From Candidatus Sedimenticola endophacoides (GTDB lineage Bacteria; Pseudomonadota; Gammaproteobacteria; Chromatiales; Chromatiaceae): a DNA stretch of 42,035 bases. The notes under the pieces were generated by a model. That model searched no databases, was not told the origin of the DNA, and was given only the letters and a program-made list of their open reading frames with translations. The stretch covers positions 1 through 42,035 of the forward strand of contig PQCP01000112.1 of NCBI GenBank assembly GCA_003062205.1. The letters run 5' to 3'. Position numbers and translations under genes: made by a program. Shown here piece by piece: positions 7,222 through 16,736 of the stretch (within the stretch, counting starts at the first letter, position 1; each line of letters opens with the position of its first letter).

Positions 7222-10200
7222 CTACGGCCCCGCCGCCGGAGCGCCCCGGTGCAGGCGGATGTCCAGCGGCGCGCTGGTCTCGAGGTGCAGATCCCGCTGC
7301 GGAAAGGCGATATCGATCCCGGCGGCGCGGAACTTGTCGTTGATCGCCTGGTGCAGGGCGGTGATGGTCGCCAGGCGGTTATCCAGAGAACCGAGGTAGG
7401 ACCGCAGCAGGAGATTGAGGGCGTTGTCGCCGAAACCCTCGAAAGAGGCGATGGGTTCCGGCTCATTCAGCACATTGGGATTCTCCCGCGCCGCCTCCAG
7501 CAGCAGCGCCATGGCCCGCGCCACATCGCTTCCGTAGGCCACACCGACGCTCACCACCACCCGGTTCACCCGATCGCTGAGGGTCCAGTTGATCACCCGC
7601 CCGGTGATGAACTCCTTGTTCGGGATCAGCAACTCCTGCATGTCCCAATTGACGATGGTGGTGGCGCGGATGCGAATACGCGACACCTTGCCGGTGGTGT
7701 TGTCGATGGTAACCACGTCACCGACTCGGATCGGCCGTTCGAACAGCAGGATGATGCCGCTGATGAAGTTGGCCACGATCTCCTGCAGGCCGAAGCCCAG
7801 GCCGACACCGAGCGCCGCCACCAGCCACTGAATGCTCGACCACTGCAGGCCCAGGGTGCTGAAGGCGAACACCACACCGAATCCGGCGATGGTGTACTGG
7901 GAGAGCGAGGTAATGGCGTAGCGTGCCCCGGAATCGAGCGGCAGGCGCTGCAGCAGGGCGATCTCCAGCACGCCCGGTATATTTTTCGCCGCCAGCACGG
8001 TGACGCCGACGATGATCAGGCCGAGGGTCAGGTCGCCCAGGGTGACCGGCACCTCGCGGTGGATACCATCGACCACCCGGGCGGCGTGAAACGGCAGTTC
8101 GGTTTCGTTGAGAAAGGCCAGCGCCGGCAACAGGTCGCTCCAGATGCTCCAGATGCCGATAACCGCGCTGAAGAGAAATCCCGCGCGCAGAAGGCGCTTG
8201 TTCTGCTCGCTGAGCTGTTCGAAGTCGACCTCCGGGAGCTCCAGGGAGATGGCGGCCATCTCCTCGTCACCCGGATCCAACCGCTGGGCTCGTGCCTCCT
8301 CTCGCCTGCGCAGTGCCTCCTCCAGGTGGAAACGCCGCCCCGCCACGTAGAGTGAGCGCAGCAGCAGCTCCTTGACCAGAAACAGCACCACGAAAAACCA
8401 GAAGGTCTGCTCCCCGCGCTGTTCCAGATAGAGCGCGATGTTGTGATACCCCACCGCCGAGGTCAACGCGTAGGCCGCGGGCATCAGCAGCAGCAGGGGA
8501 AACCAGAGAAAGTGTAACTGCAAAACGACCTTGTTCCGCCCCTTCTGCCCGAGCGCGGCCATGAACGCTCCGCCCCTGCGCGCAAGGCGGAACACCAGTG
8601 CGACCGACAGCACCATCAGCAACACGAAGGCCAGACGCCCCAGGGTCTGGGCCTGGGCCGGGGCCTCGCCGGAGGCCGTCGCCCCGATCAGGAACCCGAG
8701 CGGCAGCGCGAAGGGGAGGATCAAGGAAAACTCCCGGACCACCGCCTGGCGCGCCCCCGGGGACCAGCGCAGATGGCGGTCACCCAGACCATTGGGAAGC
8801 GACACCTGGATGACAAACCGCAGGCTGAACAGGAGCAGACCGGCCTTGACCAGCCCGTTGGCCAGAAACAACGAAAACGGCGATGCCGTGGGCAGCCCCG
8901 CAAGCAGCCAGCCGAGACCGCCCAGCAACACCGGCCAGGCGGAGATCGCCAGCAGGGTATAGCCGAGGGCGTAGAGGGTGAGGGCCATCGAGTCTGTGCG
9001 GATCTTGTAAGTCCGCGCGGCGAGCGACGCCAGACGCCGCTCCACGGCGTGGCGCTTTCCCAGGGCGATAACAAAGAACAGCAGGAGACCGGCCAGCCAG
9101 ATCCCGCGCTCATGGCCCAGATCGCCGAGATCCCCCAGGGTCGCCAGCCAATGGCCCGGTTCCAGCAACCAGGTCACGGCCCCCAGCAGGGCGGTGGGGT
9201 GCAGCAGCGCCTCTACACCGGGGCCCGGCACCCAGATCAGCTGATCGTCGATGTAGTCGATATACTCCCCCGCCACCTCCGCCAGCTGGCGTTCGGCCAG
9301 ATCCAGTGCGCTGGCCAGCCCGACGTAGCGCCCATAGACCTTCTGCAGTTCGTTGAGCCCGTCGCGGTACCCCTCCTCCAGGGCGGCCGCCTCTCGCCGG
9401 AGCAGGGCGCGCTCGTCCTCCGGGGCGGCCGCGATCGCCTGCGCCACGCGCTGGCGCAAGGCGTCGGCGGTTCGCAGTAGCTCATCCACCTCGATCTGGC
9501 GATCCGTGGACCGGCGGATCTCCCCGGCACGCTGAGCCGACAGCCGCCGGTGACGCGAGGGCGGGGGCAGCTCCGCGCGACGCCGCTTGAGCAGTCGGCC
9601 GATGGTTTCGGTGGCCCCGGCCACCTCGACCCGTTGACGGGTCCGTTCGAAGTCCTTCCTGATCTCGTCCAGACCGGCACGGGCCACCTGCAGCCCGGCG
9701 AAGGTGCTCTGCTCACTGCCGATGAGCGCCGCCAACTCCTGTCGGTGGCGGGCGTTCTCCTCGGCGACGGCGCGTAACGCCTCGGGCAGCTCATCGGTGC
9801 GCAGGCGCAGCGCCTCGGCCTCCCGCACCGCCTGGCGCGCCAGCCCCTCACGCAGGGACTGCGCCGCCACGGTGAGCGCCGCCAGACGACCCTGGCGCTG
9901 GTTCAATTCGAGGGCGGAGAAGTCCCGCTCGGCCTGGGCCAGGTTGGTCAACAGGTCACGGCCGCGCAGGCGCAGGCCGATCTGATCGATCTCGAATTGC
10001 AGCAGCATCCGGCGGGCCTGCCTCGCCAGCGTGCGTGCCTGGACCAGGGCCAGCCCCTCGGTGGCCGGATCGGCGGCGGGGCCATTGATCTGTTCCAGGG
10101 CCTTGACCCTGGTCGCCAGCTCTTCATTGAGCCCCTTGTCACCCACCAGCAGGCGGGCCAGTTCGTCGATGTGGCCCTGCTGGCGCTCCCGGGCCTGTTG

Positions 10201-10632
10201 CAGCGCCAGCTCCTCCTGGAGCCGTGCCTGCTCGACCCGGATCAGGTCACCCGAGGCCAGTATTCCGTCGAGCCGCTCCAATTCCGGCCCGGCCCCGCTC
10301 TTGAGCACCTTGATCCGCCCCGGCGCCTGCTCCATCCGGGCCTGGAGCAGGGCGAGTCCGTCCCGCGCCTCGACCGCCTGCCGCAGCCACAATTGCGCTT
10401 GGTCATAGCGCTCGGCCGCCTGCTGCCGCACCTTGTCGTCCAGTGAGACGTCGGCGTCAAGGGATTTGCGCCCCGCCTCGATCTGCTTCGCCAAGGTCTC
10501 CGGCGCGGAGTGTTCCACAACGGCGGTGGTCGCGGGAAGCGACTGTGCCTGGACCGGTGAGCCGCCCAGGGCCAGAAGAGAGACGAGGAGCAGGCCGAGG
10601 TGGCGAACTACCAGTCCGTTGCCGAGATTCAT
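7222..10632 (-). CDS. Large MscS-family mechanosensitive channel (MscK/KefA-like)
   Basis: 1136 residues. A signal peptide (about 1-29) precedes a long periplasmic alpha-helical region (about 30-480, rich in Leu/Ala/Gln/Glu/Arg, coiled-coil-like). Many membrane helices follow between about 490 and 940, then the MscS pore and beta domain (GLGFGLQEIVANFISGIILL, then FERPIRVGDVVTI near residue 950-985) and a C-terminal alpha/beta domain. This layout and size match MscK/MscM-type channels that release solutes from the cytoplasm on hypo-osmotic shock. It is intact, with its own ATG at 10632. The 270 bp upstream hold no gene. It is not obviously in an operon. Confidence 0.92.
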   Translation of the reverse strand: MNLGNGLVVRHLGLLLVSLLALGGSPVQAQSLPATTAVVEHSAPETLAKQIEAGRKSLDADVSLDDKVRQQAAERYDQAQLWLRQAVEARDGLALLQARMEQAPGRIKVLKSGAGPELERLDGILASGDLIRVEQARLQEELALQQARERQQGHIDELARLLVGDKGLNEELATRVKALEQINGPAADPATEGLALVQARTLARQARRMLLQFEIDQIGLRLRGRDLLTNLAQAERDFSALELNQRQGRLAALTVAAQSLREGLARQAVREAEALRLRTDELPEALRAVAEENARHRQELAALIGSEQSTFAGLQVARAGLDEIRKDFERTRQRVEVAGATETIGRLLKRRRAELPPPSRHRRLSAQRAGEIRRSTDRQIEVDELLRTADALRQRVAQAIAAAPEDERALLRREAAALEEGYRDGLNELQKVYGRYVGLASALDLAERQLAEVAGEYIDYIDDQLIWVPGPGVEALLHPTALLGAVTWLLEPGHWLATLGDLGDLGHERGIWLAGLLLFFVIALGKRHAVERRLASLAARTYKIRTDSMALTLYALGYTLLAISAWPVLLGGLGWLLAGLPTASPFSLFLANGLVKAGLLLFSLRFVIQVSLPNGLGDRHLRWSPGARQAVVREFSLILPFALPLGFLIGATASGEAPAQAQTLGRLAFVLLMVLSVALVFRLARRGGAFMAALGQKGRNKVVLQLHFLWFPLLLLMPAAYALTSAVGYHNIALYLEQRGEQTFWFFVVLFLVKELLLRSLYVAGRRFHLEEALRRREEARAQRLDPGDEEMAAISLELPEVDFEQLSEQNKRLLRAGFLFSAVIGIWSIWSDLLPALAFLNETELPFHAARVVDGIHREVPVTLGDLTLGLIIVGVTVLAAKNIPGVLEIALLQRLPLDSGARYAITSLSQYTIAGFGVVFAFSTLGLQWSSIQWLVAALGVGLGFGLQEIVANFISGIILLFERPIRVGDVVTIDNTTGKVSRIRIRATTIVNWDMQELLIPNKEFITGRVINWTLSDRVNRVVVSVGVAYGSDVARAMALLLEAARENPNVLNEPEPIASFEGFGDNALNLLLRSYLGSLDNRLATITALHQAINDKFRAAGIDIAFPQRDLHLETSAPLDIRLHRGAPAAGP

Positions 10633-10901
10633 GGAGTAAGACTTCCTTCCTGCGCCGATGGTTGGGGCGGGGGACGCCCGCCGGCATGATGCCGCATTCT
10701 AACCGAGTCCGGGGATGCAACAAGGCGCATATGAAACCTTGCACCGCGCCCACGGACTCCATCCCTATTAAAGAACAATAGTCGCGCAAAACATAGCAGC
10801 GGATGCCATCCCGGGCGTCACCCCGGACCGACCCGCGAGCGAAGGGGCCGGACCACGGCCAGGCCTGCGGCGGAGGCGGATCGTCTGGACGCCGCTACGG
10901 G
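10633..10901. other. Intergenic gap without a recognisable gene
   Basis: About 270 bp between the channel gene start and the HDOD gene stop. I see no convincing coding sequence, RNA gene or strong terminator. The short frames here lack ribosome sites and recognisable motifs. It presumably holds the promoter of the channel gene (minus strand). Confidence 0.4.
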
Positions 10902-12446
10902 CTAGCGCATCAGGCTGAAGGTCTCGGCCACATCCCGGCGCGCCTCGCGCAGCAGATCCTCCCGCCACTGCTCATCGAGCATGCCGCGGGCGATCTTGCG
11001 ATAGGCAGGCACCACCCCCTGGCCCAGCAGGGCCTGCACCTCCCGGTGCTCGTCACAGATCAGCTGTGCGACCAGCACGATATCGGCATAGTCCGCCCTG
11101 GGGTCCGGATCACGCTGCCAATGCTCGGCCTCCAGGACGACCGCCACCGTCTCGTCCCCGAACTCCCACTTGCGCAGGATCATCGCCCCCACCGGACCGC
11201 GCAGAGCGGCGATCGCCTCGTCGAGCTGCGCCTCGGAGTCGGCCAGTTCGGCGAATGCGGCGGCGTAGCTGATCAGCGGCAGTTTGCCGATATCGTGCAG
11301 CAGACCGAGCAGCAGGGCCCGTTCGGGGTTGATCCCCGGTGTCATCTGCCCCAGCACGTAACTGACCGAGGCGACCATGGCGCTGTGTTCCCACAGCTCG
11401 CGCATGCGCCGCTGCAGGCGCTTGGAGTCGACATTGAACAGCTCCCGCAGGGCCAGGGTGGTGACCAGTTCGCGGGTGGTCGGCAAACGCTAACCGCCAT
11501 GGAGAGCGAAGCGAAGGCGGTTAGTCCCCGATAGGCGTAGGCGCGGTTGTATGGCCGCAGTTACGACCGATAGGGAGTGACGTAGGGCATACAAATAGCG
11601 CATCCGACACGCCGTAGAGTCATTGTGGTCATCATGACGGAGTTGCGCACGAGCAGCTTTGCTGCAATGTGCGGGACGGAGTCGTGATGAGCGCAGGACG
11701 GTCGGGGCAGTAACGGCTGTCGCGTTGGCGAGTCGATTTTGGGGACTGGGATGTCCCAAAATCTTTCACGAGGTAGCGACACTCTTGCCGAGATAAACCA
11801 CCGCGCCGTGAATCGAGCGGATCGGCGTGGGCACATTGTAGAGGGCGCTGTTGGCCGCCTTGATCAACTTTACCGCCAGCGCGGGATCACTGCGGATGAT
11901 ACGCGTGATCACCTCCACGTCGCACTCGGGATCCTGCACCGCGCGGCGGATCTTGAGGGCCACATCGGGCAGGTGGGGCAGTTCCAACCGATCCCGCATA
12001 TAGTCGTGATAGATGGCGCTAAGCAGCCGGTTCTGGGGCTGGGCATCGTCCTCAACGATCTCCTCGACCTGGTACTGCTCGTTATCGAGCTGGTGGGTCA
12101 ACACCTCCATCAGGGTGTTGTGAAAACGCACGAACAGCACCGGCGTCCGGGTGGTGGCGGTGGCCGGGCGCGGCTGCTGATCGGCCAGTGGGTAGTGGGT
12201 GGCGGCATCGCCGGCGTGCAGCACTTCACGCCCGCCGTCACCCCACTCCAGCTCCAGCTCCCCCTGCACCAGAAAAAATACCCAGTGGTCGCGCTGTCCA
12301 CGCGCGAACAGCTGGCGTCCGGCGGGCAGCCGCTCCACCTGCAACTGATGCAGCAGATCGGTGAACGCCTCCGGGGTCAGGTTTTCGAACACCTTGAGCG
12401 ATTGCAGAATGCGCCGGGCAAGCCGCTCCTGGGTCGATTCCGTCAT
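10902..12446 (-). pseudogene. Cyclic-nucleotide-binding plus HDOD domain protein, interrupted by element E copy 5
   Basis: Start ATG at 12446 (MTESTQERLARRIL), overlapping the carbamate kinase stop by 4 bp (ATGA). Residues about 20-140 look like a cNMP-binding/cupin-like beta domain (GRQLFARGQRDHWVFFLVQGELEL). From about 175 an HDOD domain begins (DVALKIRRAVQDP, then ITRIIRSDPALAVKLIKAAN). E (11488-11787) cuts it at YLG; removing E gives VVYLG-LPTTREL, the standard HDOD sequence, and about 414 residues in total. The second part continues LLGLLHDIGKLPLISYA, the HD-like motif. HDOD proteins act in signalling and regulation, but the exact role here is unknown. Currently truncated. Confidence 0.85.
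11488..11787 (+). mobile_element. Element E copy 5
   Basis: 300 bp, E-forward on the plus strand, antisense to the HDOD gene. The left flank is GGCAAA, the right flank CCGAGATA. No base is duplicated: precise removal gives an uninterrupted HDOD frame with the family-typical YLGL sequence. Confidence 0.94.
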
Positions 12447-13651
12447 CGATCTGCCCCCCTCACCTGGGTGCCGGCACGCCCCGCGCAGAGTGCGGCGGCA
12501 TCCTCCAGGGCACCGATGCTGGCCCACCCACCCGTCGCCTCGACAAAGCGACAGGCCGCCTCCACCTTCGGTCCCATGGTACCGGCGGCAAAGTGCATGC
12601 TGCGCAACTCGGGGACGCGCACCTCCGCTAACCGCCATGGAGAGCGAAGCGAAGGCGGTTAGTCCCCGATAGGCGTAGGCGCGGTTGTATGGCCGCAGTT
12701 ACGACCGATAGGGAGTGACGTAGGGCATACAAATAGCGCATCCGACACGCCGTAGAGTCATTGTGGTCATCATGACGGAGTTGCGCACGAGCAGCTTTGC
12801 TGCAATGTGCGGGACGGAGTCGTGATGAGCGCAGGACGGTCGGGGCAGTAACGGCTGTCGCGTTGGCGAGTCGATTTTGGGGACTGGGATGTCCCAAAAT
12901 CTTTCACGAGGTAGCGACACTCTTGGCGCAGCAGTCGCCCACGCCCCTCCTCCCAATCGGCGTACACCCCCTCCACATCGGTCAGCAGCAGCAACCGTCC
13001 GGCCCCTATCGCCACCCCCAGCAGGGCGGCGCTGAGGTCCTTGTCGACCACCGCCTCCACCCCGACCAGCCCCTGCCCGGGGCAGGCCACCACAGGGATG
13101 CCGCCCCCCCCGGCGCAGATCACCAGGGCGCCGGCTTCGAGCAGCATGCGGATGGTCGCCAGTTCGATGATCCGAATCGGCTCGGGCGAGGAGACCACCC
13201 GCCGATAACCGGTGCCGTCGCGGACCATCGGCCAGTGCCGGGCACGCATCAGCTCCCGCGCCCGGGAGGCGCTGTAGAGCGGTCCCACCGGTTTTTCGGG
13301 GTGCGCGAAGGCGGGGTCGGCCGCGTCGACCAGCACCTGGGTCAGCAGACAGGCGATCTTGCGCCCGGGCAGGCGGTTGTGCAGCGCCTGTTCGATCAGG
13401 TAACCGACCATCCCCTCGGTCTCCGCGTTGAGGATATCCAGGGGGTAGGGGGCAACCCCGCGATAGTGCTCACCCTGCAGGGCCAGCAGACCGACCTGGG
13501 GACCGTTGCCGTGGGTGACGATCGCAGCCTCATCCTTGAGCAGGGCCGCCAGCGGCTCCACCGCGCGCAGCAGGTTGGCGCGCTGCACGGCGGCCTCCGC
13601 CGCCTGCCCCCGGCGTACCAGCGCGTTGCCCCCGAGCGCCACCACCAGCAT
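12443..13651 (-). pseudogene. arcC: Carbamate kinase, interrupted by element E copy 6
   Basis: Starts MLVVALGGNALVRRG (13651), 5 bp after the stop of the preceding gene. It has the amino-acid-kinase motifs VTHGNGPQVG, CAGGGGIPVV and LTDVEGVY. E (12626-12925) cuts it after GRGRLLR. With E removed the frame reads LLREVRVPEL and continues into AAGTMGPKVEAA, the conserved C-terminal motif, ending GTQVRGADR; this gives about 302 residues, normal for the family. The enzyme interconverts carbamoyl phosphate plus ADP with carbamate plus ATP. No arginine deiminase genes are adjacent, so its pathway here is unclear. As it stands, the protein would lose its last third. Confidence 0.9.
12626..12925 (+). 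mobile_element. Element E copy 6
   Basis: 300 bp, E-forward on the plus strand, antisense to the carbamate kinase gene. The flanks are CACCTC and GCGCAGCAG, with no target duplication. It enters the gene in a different codon phase from copies 5 and 7, so E is not selected to enter in a fixed reading frame. Confidence 0.94.
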
Positions 13652-13656
13652 CGTCC

Positions 13657-15000
13657 CTACCCCACCGCACAGCGCTCGCCGATGAATCGATCGAGCAGCG
13701 TCCCGAGCGCGTCCGTGTCGCGCTCCCGGTAATGGTAACCGACCCGCGCCACCGGCTTGTCGATGGCGATCAGCCGGGTCAGATCGCAGGGGGTGGCCAG
13801 CACCACGCTCTCGGCATCGGCGGCAGCGATGGTGGCGCGCAACTCCTCCAGCTGCGCGGGGTGATAGCCGACGGCGGGCAGGACCCGGCCGATATGCCGA
13901 TACCGTTCGTAGAGCGCGCGCACTCCGGGCGCGGCGCTGCGCCGCGGGTCGACGACCGACGCCGCGCCCAGCTCGCGGGCCGCCCGGTAGCCGGCGCCGG
14001 TGTCCATCCCCCCATGGGTCAGGGTGGGTCCATCCTCCACCACCAGCACACGCCTTCCGGTGATCCGCTCCGGGGCATCGACCTCGATGGCCAGTTCGCA
14101 ATGCATCACCGGCACCCCGGGGCAATGCGCACGCAGCACCCCGGCCTGCTCCGCCAGCTGCTCCGCCGTGGCCACATCGCTCTTGGTCACCAGCACCGCG
14201 TCGGCCATGCGCAGCACCGCCTCTCCGGGGTGGTGGCTCTGCCCGTCGCGCGGGCGCAGCGGATCGACCAGCACCAGGTGCAGATCGGGCCGCAGGAGGG
14301 GAAAGTCGTTGTTGCCGCCATCCCAGACGATGATGTCCACCTCATCCCTGGCCAGGGCCAGAACCGCCGCGTAATCGACACCGGCATAGACCAGGCTGCC
14401 CTCGCGCAGGTGCGGTTCGTACTCTTCACGCTCCTCCACGCTGCAACGGGCGGCCGAGAGATCCTCCGCAGAGGAGAAGCGCTGGACCCGCTGCCGCAGC
14501 AGATCACCGTAGGGCATGGGGTGGCGCAGCACGCCGACACGCAGGCCCTCTCCTCGCAGCCGACGGGCGATCCAGCGGCTGACGGGGGATTTACCACAGC
14601 CGGTGCGTACCGCGGAGACGGCGATCACCGGCAGGGGACTGCGCAGCATGGTGCGCCCGGGGCCCAGGAGGAGGAAACCGGCCCCCGCCGCCAGTACCCG
14701 GGAGGCGGTGTGCATCACCTGCTGATGGCTGACATCGCTGTAGGCGAAGACCACCTGTTCAATGCCGTGAGTGGCGATCAGTGCCTCAAGCCGCTGCTCC
14801 TCGACCACGGGAATCCCCTCGGGGTAACGTGGCCCGGCCAGCTGTGGCGGATAGCGGCGTCCGGCGATGTCCGGGATCTGGGCGGCGGTGAAGGCGACCA
14901 CCTGCACGGCGGGGTCGTCGCGATAGACGACATTGAAGTTGTGGAAGTCGCGCCCGGCGGCTCCCAGGATGAGGATTCGAACGGCGGCTTCGCCACCCAT
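13657..15000 (-). CDS. Cyclic 2,3-diphosphoglycerate synthetase-like GTPase/ATPase
   Basis: 447 residues, intact. An N-terminal Rossmann-like part opens RILILGAAGRDFHNFN; a central P-loop-like region (AVRTGCGKSPVSRWI) is followed by VWDGGNNDFP and VLVTKSDV, the layout of the family annotated as cyclic 2,3-diphosphoglycerate synthetase. Archaeal members make the thermoprotectant cyclic 2,3-DPG. In bacteria the activity is mostly unproven, so the product name is tentative. It sits directly upstream of the carbamate kinase (5 bp) and downstream of the bio operon on the same strand. Confidence 0.75.
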   Translation of the reverse strand: MGGEAAVRILILGAAGRDFHNFNVVYRDDPAVQVVAFTAAQIPDIAGRRYPPQLAGPRYPEGIPVVEEQRLEALIATHGIEQVVFAYSDVSHQQVMHTASRVLAAGAGFLLLGPGRTMLRSPLPVIAVSAVRTGCGKSPVSRWIARRLRGEGLRVGVLRHPMPYGDLLRQRVQRFSSAEDLSAARCSVEEREEYEPHLREGSLVYAGVDYAAVLALARDEVDIIVWDGGNNDFPLLRPDLHLVLVDPLRPRDGQSHHPGEAVLRMADAVLVTKSDVATAEQLAEQAGVLRAHCPGVPVMHCELAIEVDAPERITGRRVLVVEDGPTLTHGGMDTGAGYRAARELGAASVVDPRRSAAPGVRALYERYRHIGRVLPAVGYHPAQLEELRATIAAADAESVVLATPCDLTRLIAIDKPVARVGYHYRERDTDALGTLLDRFIGERCAVG

Positions 15001-15125
15001 GGCAGGCCCCTCCCCGCGACGACGGTTGCCCGGCCGCGCCCCCTGAGCCCAACCAACACGAGGGCGCCGGCCCCTGCCTCAACTATAGCCGCTGCCGGAC
15101 GCCGGCGCCGCCCATGGGTGTGCAC

Positions 15126-15824
15126 TCAGTCACCAATCGGCAACAACGCGCCCAGGGGGGTGGGGTCGAGGGCGGTGGCGACCCCCTCCGGGGTGGGACG
15201 CGCAAGATGGGGCACCTCACCGAGCAGGGGGGCCGGGATGCGCTGGCGCAGGGTCCGCAGGTTGCCCTCCACGACCCGCATCCCGGGATCGACACGGTTG
15301 GCGACCCAACCGGCCAGGGGCAGGCCGCTGGCGACAATCGACTCGACACTGAGCAGGGCATGGTTGATGCAGCCGAGGCGCATCCCGACCACCAGGATCA
15401 CCGGCAGCTCCAGGGTCCGCGCCAGATCACGAAGATCCCCCTCGGGACCCAGGGGCACCCGCCAGCCACCGACACCCTCCACCAGGACCAGGTCGGCCTG
15501 GCGGGCGAGACGGCGCACCCCCTCGCGGATCGGGCCGAAGGCGATCTCCACCCCGGCGTCGGCCGCCGCCAGGTGCGGTGCGATGGGGGGCTCGAAGGCG
15601 TAGGGGTTGACCTGCCGATAGGGCAGCGGCGCCGAACCCCGGGTCTGAATGCGCTGGGCGTCCTCGTTGCGCAGCCCCCGGGGCGTGGGGAGGGCGCCGG
15701 AGGCGACCGGCTTCATGCCGAGTACCCGCAGGCCACGCCCCTGCAGGGCGTGCATCAGGCCGAGGGTAACCTCGGTCTTGCCGCATTCGGTATCGGTGCC
15801 GGTGATCAACAGGCCGTTGGCCAT
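15126..15824 (-). CDS. bioD: Dethiobiotin synthetase
   Basis: Converts 7,8-diaminononanoate, CO2 and ATP to dethiobiotin. The P-loop TGTDTECGKTEVTLGL is at the N-terminus and VEGVGGWRVPLG follows near residue 115, both typical of BioD. The ATG at 15824 (MANGLLITGTD) has GGAG 6-9 bases upstream and is preferred over an in-frame TTG 12 bases earlier. About 232 residues. Last gene of the biotin operon, 27 bp after bioC. Confidence 0.95.
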   Translation of the reverse strand: MANGLLITGTDTECGKTEVTLGLMHALQGRGLRVLGMKPVASGALPTPRGLRNEDAQRIQTRGSAPLPYRQVNPYAFEPPIAPHLAAADAGVEIAFGPIREGVRRLARQADLVLVEGVGGWRVPLGPEGDLRDLARTLELPVILVVGMRLGCINHALLSVESIVASGLPLAGWVANRVDPGMRVVEGNLRTLRQRIPAPLLGEVPHLARPTPEGVATALDPTPLGALLPIGD

Positions 15825-15851
15825 GGTGTGCTCCAATGCTCCGCGCGGGGC

Positions 15852-16736
15852 TCAGCCCCCGCCGCCGGGGCGCAGGGGGTAGGATGAAAGGCTACTCAGG
15901 GGCACCTGCGCGCACCCGGCGGCGGCCGTGCCGTCAACCGCCCAGGCGTGGCCATAGACCACCTCATAGCTGGCCGGCAGGCGGCCGTCACGGCGGTAGG
16001 TCTCGTAGTGCTCACGCATCGCCCGCATGCGCCCCTTCCCGGTCAATCCATGGCACCGGTCATCGGTCACGTTGTGGGCACCGAGCACCTTCAGATCGCG
16101 CATCAGGTCCGACACCTCGCCGTAGGTGAGCCGCATGCGATCGACATCCATCACCGGCTCGGCGAAGCGTGCCCGCACCAGGGCATCTCCCAGATCGTGC
16201 ATGTCGAGAAAGGTACTGACGTGGGAGTGGCCATCCACCGCCGACCAGGATTGGCGCAGCTCCTTCAGGGTATCGGGACCGAAGGTGGTGAACATCAGCA
16301 GCCCCCCGGGACGGAGTACCCGCTGAAACTCGCGGAAGGTGCGGTCGATGTCATTGCTCCACTGCACGGCGGCGTTGGAGTAGATCAGATCGACGCTGTA
16401 ATCGGCCAGGGGGATGCGGTCGAAGTCCGCGCACAGGCAGCCGGGCCGGCGCAGCAGGCTGCCGCGCCGGCGCGCCCGTTGCAGCATCGGCAGGGCGAAG
16501 TCGAGGGCGATGACCCGGGCCTTGCGGTAGCGCCGCAGCAGATCGTGGGTCGCCACCCCGGTGCCCGCGCCGACATCCAGGATCACCCCGGGCCGGAGCC
16601 GCACCAGTCCCAGCCGCTCCAGCATGCGTTGCCCGATCTCGCGCTGTAACACCGCCACCTCGTCATACCGCCCGGCGGCCCGGGAGAAGGCACGGCGCGC
16701 CTGCCCCTTATCAATGGGATGCGGCGGTTCCGGCAT
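15852..16736 (-). CDS. bioC: Malonyl-ACP O-methyltransferase
   Basis: SAM-dependent enzyme that methylates malonyl-ACP to start pimelate synthesis. It opens with the BioC signature region (RRAFSRAAGRYDEVAVLQREIG), then the SAM motif ILDVGAGTGVATHDL, the D of ALDFALPML and SNAAVQW. 294 residues. It overlaps the end of bioH by 26 bp, suggesting translational coupling. Confidence 0.95.
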   Translation of the reverse strand: MPEPPHPIDKGQARRAFSRAAGRYDEVAVLQREIGQRMLERLGLVRLRPGVILDVGAGTGVATHDLLRRYRKARVIALDFALPMLQRARRRGSLLRRPGCLCADFDRIPLADYSVDLIYSNAAVQWSNDIDRTFREFQRVLRPGGLLMFTTFGPDTLKELRQSWSAVDGHSHVSTFLDMHDLGDALVRARFAEPVMDVDRMRLTYGEVSDLMRDLKVLGAHNVTDDRCHGLTGKGRMRAMREHYETYRRDGRLPASYEVVYGHAWAVDGTAAAGCAQVPLSSLSSYPLRPGGGG

